From: Thalassia testudinum
Lineage: Eukaryota > Streptophyta > Magnoliopsida > Alismatales > Hydrocharitaceae
NCBI GenBank assembly: GCA_037157565.1
Contig: JAZHRO010000026.1
Location: 30,246,501-30,310,500, forward strand
Direction: 5' to 3'
Length of the DNA stretch: 64,000 nt
The position numbers and the translations under genes were made by a program. Under the pieces are notes generated by a model that saw only the letters and a list, made by a program, of their open reading frames with translations, did not search any database and was not told where the DNA came from. This document shows positions 56,401 to 64,000 of the stretch, in pieces; the stretch's first letter is position 1, and every line of letters begins with the position of its first letter.

Positions 56401-56853
56401 TGCCGAAAGAGACCACCACCCTGACAAAGCCCAAACACGAAACAAGCACCAAAACCAGAGATCGGGAAGAACCAAAGCAAAACCCGTGCACAACAACCAC
56501 CGATCAATGAAGAAAAAATAGATCCAGCGACATGCAAGCACAAAAAGGCAAAAGCAGAAAAGAAACAGCAACGAAAATGCCTTTGCCGCATCCCTAGCTC
56601 CCCAAGGTCCTTCAAGCCAGTGCCATAGGAGGGAAAATAGAGCCACTCCCCTCCCGAGGGAGGGAAGGCACGGGACGCACCAGAGGGATGGATAGGAGAA
56701 ATAAGAGGAAGGGGGAGAGGAGAGCGGAGGGGAGGAGAAAAGGAGAGGAAGACACTTCGGAACCCTAGAGGGGGAGGGAGAAAATGAGCACGGGGAGGGA
56801 ACTCGGATTTCAACTGGGTTATTTATGCCTTAGGTTATGTATATAATCATCAT
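56401..56853 (-). other. LINE 5' UTR
   Basis: GC- and pyrimidine-rich on the minus strand. It begins right at the target duplication (56854-56870), which suggests an untruncated 5' end. The internal promoter expected in L1 5' UTRs is not recognisable by eye. Confidence 0.6.
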
Positions 56854-57110
56854 AAAGAAATTTTAGTACTGACATTATAAAGAATACTTGTAATACAAGT
56901 TTGTATTACAATCAATTCTAAAATGTTACTTGTATTACAACTACACGTATAGTTGTAATACAAGTTAGTTTTCACCTTTAATTAAAATTTTTGCAATTTT
57001 ATTATAAGGAATACTTGTAATACAAGTTTGTATTATAATCAATTCTGAGTAGTTACAACTACACATACAATTTTCTCTTGTGAAAGCAATTAATATTTTG
57101 TCTCCATATT
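56854..57110. repeat. 126-bp tandem repeat, copies 3 and 4
   Basis: Units start at 56874 and 57001 (127 bp apart). The perfect inverted repeat lies at 56888-56911 (two 11-base arms around GT). With the LINE removed, copy 2 to copy 3 spacing is about 128 bp, so the array was contiguous before insertion. Confidence 0.8.
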
Positions 57111-57182
57111 TGGAACTCTACTTAACGAAGATCTTTAATTGATTCATATATTTAAAAAGTATCATTAATGATGAAAAGTTTT

Positions 57183-59839
57183 TGTAAAGACCCGTTCTAT
57201 TTTGAACCCTTTAAGACGTCTGGACTGGTAGTCAGACGTCTGGATAATGAAAATTTGTACATAGCTTTGCATCTGCATGCTGGCTATGCACAGGTTGCCC
57301 TTTTTCCTCTCTTCTCTCTCTTCTTTCTTCCCTGCAGAACCCTAGCACACCCTTATATAAGACCCCTCACCCCCCTTATTCTCTTTCCCACTCCACCACA
57401 GCCACCTTCCTTCTTTCCTCTCCACTGCAGCGAGTGGGGCGAGCACGAGAGAGGGCGTGAGAGCGAGCGACGAGGAGGAGAGGCGACGTGAGAGGAAGAA
57501 GAGCTTGAGCTCACGAGCTCGTGGGAGCTCGCCGGAGGATGCACAGCCGGAGCGGCGCATGCGGGAGGAGCGCGTCGGGGGAGACATCACCAACACTTTG
57601 TTGTAGCCAGAGCTGCAGGTGAGGAGAGGCCGCGGCTGCGCGTGGCAAGAGGAGCAAGAGGTCGGTCTGGTTATGGGATTTTCCTTGAATCAAACGTCTG
57701 GTGTTTCGTCCAGATGACGGATTGGATGTCTGGTTGAGACACCGGACGTTTGAAAGTAGAACTTCGTGAAGGTATGTTCCTCTTGCGGTTATGGCTATGC
57801 AGGTCGCACTGCAGCTTCAATCTGCATGGCTAAATATAGGTGATTCGCTTGTCGCATGTAGGGATAGCTTCGGGAAGGCGCAGGGCACGCCCTCCCACAT
57901 GTTTTAGATGTCTGGACAGCTTACCAGACGACCGGAATCACTTCCAGACGATTGGAGGAGAGGTCGGACGTCTAGAGCGGGTCTAGACGATCAAGAAGGG
58001 GTTTTGGATGTCTGAAGTCGACGAAGGAACCTGAGGTGAGACTGGTTAGGTTACTTTTAAGACGTCTGGACCTTGTGTCAGACATCTGATTTAGGTCTGC
58101 AGTTCTGTTTTGACCCGTTTAGGGTCCGTTTGAGGTCCGTTTTCCTCAAACAAGACATCTATGGATTCCTTGCGAGTTCCTCTACATGTTAGAAGGCCTT
58201 TTATACTGTTCTGAACATAATGTTATATTATGTTCCTTGGTATAGGATTTGATCTGTTGTGTGTTCGAGGCCTATAGAGGCACGTGAGCCTGTTGTTCGA
58301 GCTTCTAGTACTCCCAGATTGTCTGGTAGAGTGGTTTCCCTTATTTTAATTATAAAACCTGAGTGCATATGTGAAATTGGATAATTAGAAACTTAGGATG
58401 TGGCATGAATCCTAGAATGAGAAGCATTTGCACTGTTTGTATGCGTGTTTGAGATTGCAGTCTTAAATGAATGAATAAAAATGTGAACAACTGCCTGTTA
58501 ATAAATAAGAGCTGCATGTGAAATATGAAATGCCTGTGCTAGTTAGACAGATACCTGTGACATTTCTTGTGTATATGCAAGTTGTGGAAATACGAGTTGC
58601 ATGTGTAAAATCTGAGAATGGAAATGTGAATGATGAAACCTGGTATGGAATAACATGGGAAATACGAGCATGAACCCTACAGAGAATTAGGAGTAGAGCT
58701 CCTGTGGATAAATGGAATGGATCTGGAAATGTGAGTGAGAAGTGTGCTGGTCATTGAGTACATAGTACCAAGGAGAGCGACTGTCCCCTATTTAGTGTAG
58801 GGTGGAGCTAGTCGCCCTTGGGTTGGGACCCGGGGTTAGGATTGGCCACTCTACACCAACTTCTTTGGCCCTCGCGTATACTGTACCGGGGAGAGCTACT
58901 AATGTAGGGAGAGAACTAGCTACCCCACGAGGGCCCGAGGTTCAGTTAGCCACCCTACACCGACTTGTTAGGCCCATTGGGCAAACCAGGGTAGTCAGAC
59001 GAGGGTACACGGGCTGTGGAGGGGCGAGACTCCTGTTTGGTTTTGACGGGCTAGACCCCTGTTACTGAGAGGACCAGGCCCTATACTGTTCCGTGCTGTA
59101 CTTTGGGCGTACACGCTAACGGAAATGACTGACCGCGTGCTAGTGTGGGGTAGCTACCCGTGCGCTTATCGTGTGTGCCGTAGTCATTGCTACATCTGTC
59201 CGTGACCTCGGGGTGGTTGACTGGGTGTAAGATCACCACGGGGGACTCTCCCGGCCAGGATAGTACCACGTATGCCTTTTACTCTTCAGAAAAGACTGCA
59301 ATCAAGATCGTTCCCACGAGGAACATTCGAGATCAAGAAAGAGATCTGAAAGTAAACCAATGGGTAAAAGGAAATGGCTAGTAAAATTAAATAATTGGGA
59401 AAGATAAATTTACCTATTAGCTTTTACTGCTTTAGTTAGTTCGGTTACTACTTTACTCAGCATTCGCTAACTCCGTTTACTCATAACCCTTTTTAGGTCC
59501 AGGTGTTGAGCAGGCCGAGTCACTGGCTGCAAAAGGTGCTGGGCCCAATCGAGCCCAGCAGTAGTTTTCTTGTTGTACTTTCTTTTTGGTAGTGAGTTCA
59601 AACTCTTGTTACCATTATGTTTCTGTACTTTGTTTCTACTTTACTGTTGTGGTGATATGTACTGTTAGTAGCTTTTATTTCCTTTGCTGCTATACTCTTT
59701 TACTGTTAGTTACTTAGCATAGTGAATGTAGTTTACTTTCCTGCTTTTTGGTTATTTCTTGTTGGACGACTGGGTCTTAGGATTAGTTGAGTCGAGCTGG
59801 TCTCGTGTCCTGTAGGGATTCGGGAATTGGGTCATAACA
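57183..59839 (+). repeat. Chromovirus 5' LTR
   Basis: It starts TGTAAAGACCCG (3' LTR: TGTAATGACCCA) and ends TCATAACA. Many GACGTC palindromes and their CpG-decay forms lie at 57211-57243, 57690-57760 and 57905-58090. A TATA-like TATATAA is at 57354-57360. The middle (58740-59240) is GC-rich with short unsupported frames. Confidence 0.85.
57354..57360 (+). promoter_or_regulatory. TATA-like box of chromovirus LTR
   Basis: TATATAA about 170 bases from the LTR start, conserved at 63909-63915 in the 3' LTR. Confidence 0.5.
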
Positions 59840-59842
59840 AGA

Positions 59843-59853
59843 TGGTATCAGAG
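59843..59853 (+). promoter_or_regulatory. Chromovirus primer binding site (initiator tRNA-Met)
   Basis: TGGTATCAGAG, three bases after the LTR end, is the standard complement of the plant initiator tRNA-Met 3' end. Confidence 0.9.
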
Positions 59854-60022
59854 TAATGTCATCCTGAGAAATGAACCAACTAGCTTGAGAATAACTAATT
59901 CAGATGCATGTAACTAGAGTAACCACCACAACGTACCGCTTGACATCTGTTCTGAGTTCTTTCGCTGATGTTCGTTAGAGTTGACTTCTTTTTATTCTGT
60001 CTTCCGCATCTCCTTGCAGGGG

Positions 60023-60915
60023 ATGCCTCGACTTGGAGTCCTTGAGGTGGGTCGTGGACGTGGCTGTGGACAAGCTCGAAGGGGCAGACGTGCTGAGCCC
60101 GAGGTGCTAGTTGACTCGCCACTTCTCCCAGGCGTTCAGGCTCAGGATCTTGCTCAGTTGATACGAGACATAGTACGAGAGGAGCTTTACCCGTCTCCAT
60201 GGGTGCCTCTCTCTGAGGGCTGCGAGACCAACGCAGCACTGGACAAGGGGGAGGGGGTGGTCCTCCACCGCCCCCACCACACTCTAACACTTCTAAGCAT
60301 GAGCCCTCCCTACCTGGAGGCATGCCCGTTCCCCCACTACAGCTGCACTATGAGCTTTTCGGACAGTTTTGGAAGTTGAAGCCCCCCTCCTTCAAGGAGG
60401 ATGAGGACCCGTCTGAGACAGAGGACTGGCTGGAGCAGATTGAGAAGGTATTTAACACCCTTCACCCCCCTGCGGAGTGCCGCGTGGCCTTTGCCACGTA
60501 TCAGCTAGAGAGTGCAGCACACAGGTGGTGGAGGGCAGTCAGAGGGCAGGAGAGGGGAGAGCCGATGTGAGACCAGTTCGTGACCCTCTTCTGTGAGCAA
60601 TACTTCCCACAGACTTGGCAGGACCAGAGGAGGCGGGACTTCTACACTCTTCGCCAGGGGACAGTGACTGTTAGCGCGTACCACGCACGCCTCTTGGAGC
60701 TGTCATGTTTTGCTGCGATAGCTATAGCTACTGAGGAGCGCCTGTGGAGGTTCACTGAGGGGCTCCAACCTGCCATTTGGGGGTATGTCAAACCCCTGAA
60801 GCTACCCACCTTCTCGAGAGTGGTGGAGGCAACTATGACGTACGAGGAGACCAACCCGACCGCACAAGACACCGACAGTGGACGGAAGAGACCTTACCAG
60901 CTAGAGTACTCATAG
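60023..60915 (+). pseudogene. Chromovirus gag, broken
   Basis: ATG at 60023 opens an Arg/Gly-rich N-terminus. A frameshift between about 60240 and 60320 leads into the gag domain proper (FGQFWKLKPPSF, DWLEQIEKVFNTL, AAHRWWRAVRG). A TGA at about 60567 stands at a Trp position, and the rest of the domain (FCEQYFPQTWQDQRRRDFYTLRQG) ends at 60915 with a stop. The capsid function is inferred from the family. Confidence 0.85.
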
Positions 60916-61867
60916 GGCTAACGAGAGAGGAGGCACGCGATGCTCGCGAGAGAGCAGTCTCATTTTGCGGGGCCGTCAGTAGCCTTTGGAGGCCCCCGAC
61001 AAGGGCCAGTTGTCAGCACTGGACCCCCGCCCAGCCATCAGCAGGGACCTACCGAGGGAGGGAGTCGAGTTTCCCTCTGCTACCAGTGTGGCCAGCTGGC
61101 CACATTAGGAGGGACTGCTCGTCTAGGGCTGGAGTGCAGCAGATGCTCCCCGCACCGAGCGTTTGAGGCCGAGCAGGTGGTCGTAGTTCCCAGGCGCGTG
61201 GGGGAGGACAGCAGTCGCGGGGAGGGTATCGGTCGGTGGCTACCCGTCTGACGTAGAGTGTGGCTGCTTCTTCTGCGCCGAGAGCTGAGGGATGTATCAA
61301 CGCCCTGACACACAGAGACGCCAGGGCATCAGGTTCAGTGGTGGCAGGTATGGTTACAGTTTCTTGTAAATTAGTTTACGTACTTTTTGATTCCGGTGCC
61401 ACGCACTCGATTGTTGCTGCGAGTTTTGCTGTCAGTTTTCGACAGGATTGTGTGTTGTTAGAGGATCCGTTTGTGATAAAAGGTCCGGGTGGTCAGCTGT
61501 TTGTAATTGAGGAGGTATACACAGATTGTGAGGTCAATATTGGGGATACAGCCTCCCCGCTGACCTAATCGTGATACCGATGGAGGATTTTGACGTGATT
61601 CTGGGGATGGATTGGTTATCCACTTACCACGCCTTGGTGGACTATTTTGAGAGGAAGATCATCTTCTCCATACCAGAGATGCCTTCCTTTGAGTTTCATA
61701 GACAGTCGGTAGACGGAGGGTTCAGGTGCATTTCTGCGCTTCGGGCAGTAAGGCTTTTGGGCCAGGGGTGTAAGGGCTTTTTAGCCTGTATGGTGGTAGA
61801 GCCTAGCCCTGTGGTAGACTTTCAGAGTATCCCAGTGGTCAGAGGAGCTGTCAGGATTACCGCCTGA
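60916..61867 (+). pseudogene. Chromovirus zinc knuckle and protease, broken
   Basis: CYQCGQ (from 61078) and GHIRRDC (to 61118) lie in different frames, so the CCHC knuckle is split by a frameshift. The protease frame holds DSGATHS with the catalytic aspartate at 61389, stops at about 61568, and continues as VILGMDWLSTYHALVDY from 61601. Downstream to 61867 is the RT-connecting region. Confidence 0.85.
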
Positions 61868-62490
61868 GTGTGAGATCGAGTTTGAGATCTCACTGGTACC
61901 GGGGACTAGCCCCATTTCTACGGCACCGTACCGGATGGCACCACTTGAGCTGCGAGAGCTCAAGTCATAGCTGCATGACCTATTAGAGAAGGGCTTTGTG
62001 AGGCCCAATGCATCCCCATGGGGAGCCCCTGTGTTATACGTGAAGAAGGATGGTACCCTACGCCTTTGTGTTGACTATAGACAGCTAAACAGGATCACCA
62101 TCAAGAATAGGTATCCACTGCCGAGGATCGATGATTTGCTCGACTAGTTACGAGGTACCACGGCTTTCTCCAAGATAGATCTGAGATCAGGCTGCCACCA
62201 ATTGAGGATCAGGGAGATCGACGTCTCCAAGACAGCTTTTTGCACCCAGTACAGACACTACGAGTTTTTGGTCATGCCGTTTGGGCTGACCAACACCCTC
62301 GCTGCCTTCATGGATTTGATGAGCCGGGTGTTCAGACCGTATTTGGATCAGTTTGTGGTGATATTTATTGATGATGTGCTCGTTTACTCACGGGATTAGG
62401 CACAGCATGGACAGCCCTTGCGGATGGTTCTGGACACTTTGAGACGATGCAGGTTGTATGCCAAATACAACAAGTGCTAGTTTTGGTGTG
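61868..62490 (+). pseudogene. Chromovirus reverse transcriptase, truncated
   Basis: The fingers and palm are recognisable: [38 protein letters not shown], and an intact active site FIDDVLVYS at 62364-62390. TAG stops appear at several positions, for example the end of the palm at 62397. Homology ends near 62487, in the middle of the region that normally leads to the thumb and RNase H, and jumps to integrase. Confidence 0.9.
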
Positions 62491-63624
62491 TCAACAAGTG
62501 AAGGTTGAGCATCAGAGGCCTGCAGGGCCGTTGCAGCCACTTCCTGTGCCAGAGTAGAAGTGGGAGAGCATAACCATGGACTTGGTGGTGAGCTTATCCG
62601 TTACCCAGCGAGGACACGATGCAGTCTGGGTGATTGTAGATAGATTAACAAAGACGGCACATTTCTTGCCAATCCGAGTCACCTTGGGACCAGTGCAGTT
62701 GGCAGAGAGGTATATTTGTAACGTGGTACGTCTGCACGGAGTTCCGTGTGAGATTGTATCTAACAGGGATACCCGTTTTACTTTCCAGTTTTGGGCTGAG
62801 TTTCAGCAGGCTTTGGGGATACGGTTAAGGTTTAGTATGGCATACCACCCCCAGACTGACGGACAGTCAGAGCGTATGATACAGACACTTGAGGACCTTT
62901 TACGCGCCTATGTACTAGACTGGAGGGGCTCTTGGGAGGAGCACTTACCCCTGGCAAAGTTAACATATAATAACAGCTATCACTCGAGTATCGGTATGGC
63001 AGGTGTACTGCACCCTTGAGTTGGGTTGAGGTGGGGACCAAGTGGAAGGTTGGCCCTAGGCTTATCCGGTAGAGCCAGGAGGTGATATAGCAGATTCACA
63101 GACGACTTCCCACTGTCAGGAGCAGACAGAAGATTTATGCCAATTGGAAGCGCAGAGAGGTACAGTTCGAGGTTGGGGACCATGTCTTTCTTCACGTTTC
63201 GCCCATGAAGGGCCTGTAGTGTTTTGGGGTGAAAGGGAAGCTTGCGCCGAGGTTTGTGGGGCCCTTTGAGGTCTTGGAGCAGGTAGGACCCATTGCTTAC
63301 CAACTTGCCCTTCCTCCGCAGCTTTCTGGTGTGCACGACGTGTTCCACGTGTCTAACCTCAGGAAGTACGTCACCGATCCCAGTCACGTTCTGAGGCACT
63401 AGAGTGTTGAGGTGGGTGACGACCTGACCTACCCCAAGAGACCAGTGCAGATACTAGACAGAGCCGTTCGAAGTTTGAGACGAAAGCAGGTACTCCTGGT
63501 GAAGGTCTCGTGGAGGAAGCAGCGGTACGAGGAGGCTACCTGAGAGCTTGAGGTGGCGATACGGGAGCAGTACCCGGAGCTTTTTGAGGGTACATCCTTT
63601 CGGACCGGCTTCAGTCCTCTTTAA
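62491..63624 (+). pseudogene. Chromovirus integrase core and chromodomain, broken
   Basis: It begins within the integrase N-terminal part (VEHQRPAG) and then the core with VDRLTKTAHFLP (first Asp), SNRD in place of the second catalytic Asp (about 62765) and YHPQTDGQSERM (Glu). After a break near 63000 the C-terminal domain (VGDHVFLHVSPMKG) and a chromodomain (about 63430-63600, VSWRKQRYEEAT followed by a TGA at a Trp codon) complete the protein. The chromodomain targets integration to heterochromatin in this lineage. Confidence 0.85.
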
Positions 63625-63669
63625 GTTTGTTATGCGTATATATTTCCTTTTCTACACCCTAGCTAGCTC

Positions 63670-63689
63670 AAGTTTCGGGGACGAAACTT
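63670..63689 (+). other. AAGTTTCG-GGGA-CGAAACTT stem-loop before the 3' LTR
   Basis: A perfect 8-base inverted repeat about 20 bases before the 3' LTR. This sequence is a familiar landmark of Tekay/Del-type elements and lies where the plus-strand primer region is expected. Confidence 0.7.
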
Positions 63690-63707
63690 CCCTTGAATTT
63701 GTTATGA

Positions 63708-64000
63708 TGTAATGACCCATTCTGTTCTGAGTCCTTTAAGACATCTGGACTGTCGGTCAGACGTCTGGTCAGACGTTTGGTCCCCTTCCCAGACGTCTGG
63801 AAATTGAAAATTTATACGTAGCTTCGCGTCTGCACACTAGCTACGCGCAGGCTACCCTTTTTCCTCTCCTCTCTTTTCTTTCTTCCCCGCAGAACCCTAG
63901 CGCACCCTTATATATGACCCCTCTCCCCCCTTCCTCTCTTCCCCACTCCACCACAGCCACCTTCCTTCTTTCCTCTCCACTGCAATGAGAAGGGCGAGTG
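63708..64000 (+). repeat. Chromovirus 3' LTR, start only
   Basis: Collinear with the first about 290 bases of the 5' LTR, with GACGTC palindromes at 63755-63805. The window ends inside it, so size and target duplication cannot be read. Confidence 0.85.

Larger units (their letters stand above)
43039..56853 (-). mobile_element. L1-like LINE, structurally full length, with nested LTR
   Basis: The minus-strand order is 5' UTR (56853-56401), ORF1 with a DUF4283-like domain and a zinc knuckle remnant, ORF2 with endonuclease, reverse transcriptase, zf-RVT-like and RNase-H-like regions, and a poly(A) tail (plus-strand T-run at 43037-43046). Removing F' (44994-52363) leaves about 6.4 kb, a normal plant L1 length. 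A 17-base target duplication AAAGAAATTTTAGYACT is at 43022-43038 and 56854-56870 with one mismatch. It was inserted into the 126-bp array. Catalytic residues are lost in the endonuclease and RT. Confidence 0.9.
57183..64000 (+). mobile_element. Tekay/Del-like chromovirus (Ty3/gypsy), internally deleted
   Basis: 5' LTR (57183-59839), tRNA-iMet-type primer site, gag with zinc knuckle, protease, RT, integrase core, C-terminal chromodomain and the start of the 3' LTR (63708), cut by the window end. The internal part is about 3.9 kb instead of the usual more than 4.5 kb because of a deletion near 62487 that removes the RT end, RNase H and integrase N-terminus. Gag, protease, RT and integrase each have stops or shifts. 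The chromodomain assigns it to the chromoviruses. Confidence 0.9.

Noticed and set aside
57342..57693. Overlapping minus-strand frames in the chromovirus LTR
   Set aside because: Antisense to the LTR leader, in a C/T-rich region, with no motif.
58802..59068. Small GC-rich frame as a host gene
   Set aside because: It is inside the chromovirus LTR, has no domain, and is not flanked by gene signals.

Overview
This window is repeat-dense plant nuclear DNA, almost certainly from an angiosperm with a large, retrotransposon-rich genome. The evidence is nested LTR retrotransposons of the Ty3/gypsy Athila/Tat type, with primer sites complementary to tRNA-Asp and LTRs of 1.5 to about 5 kb. There is also a chromovirus with a tRNA-Met primer site and a C-terminal chromodomain, a Ty1/copia remnant, a plant L1-type LINE, a CACTA-like transposon end and two tandem-repeat arrays. 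I find no intact host gene, no functional tRNA or rRNA gene and no CRISPR array. Every recognisable coding region belongs to a transposable element and is broken by stops or frameshifts.

Layout, left to right. Positions 1-7598 are the 3' half of element E (plus strand): gag C-terminus, protease, an acidic/proline-rich tail and a 3' LTR, with LTR C (4135-5803, minus) lying inside that LTR. Next comes a truncated minus-strand LTR, C' (7599-8444 and 16348-17381), split by element A (8445-16342, plus). A is complete, with two LTRs, the duplication GACAT and a tRNA-Asp primer site, but it has no recognisable pol. A copia pol remnant follows (17382-19429), then a poorly defined copia-LTR-like sequence (19571-20550, resuming at 37320). 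That sequence is interrupted by LTR F (20551-21155 and 34610-37319), and F is interrupted by element D (21156-34609, minus). D is a complete 13.45-kb Athila-like element with the duplication TCAAT and decayed gag, protease, RT, RNase H and integrase.

Positions 38361-42740 are AT-rich and hold a CACTA-like terminus, an array with alternating 163/120-bp spacing and a short poly(A)-ended fragment. A 126-bp palindrome-containing tandem repeat (42788-43038 and 56854-57110) is split by a structurally full-length, dead LINE (43039-56853, minus, 17-bp target duplication). The LINE is split by LTR F' (44994-52363), which in turn holds solo LTR B (48042-50404, minus, duplication GTATA). The window ends in a Tekay/Del-like chromovirus (57183 to beyond 64000) with an internal deletion across RT, RNase H and integrase.

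The window therefore records at least four depths of nesting, and decay looks dominated by C-to-T and G-to-A change. The most unusual signals are these: a stem-loop palindrome at the U3 terminus of every Athila/Tat-type LTR here, differing between families but still self-complementary; an array of TTGGCGCCAA boxes in an AGCT-saturated LTR; a tRNA-like A/B-box module inside the LTRs of element A; and recurrent GACGTC palindromes in unrelated LTR lineages.
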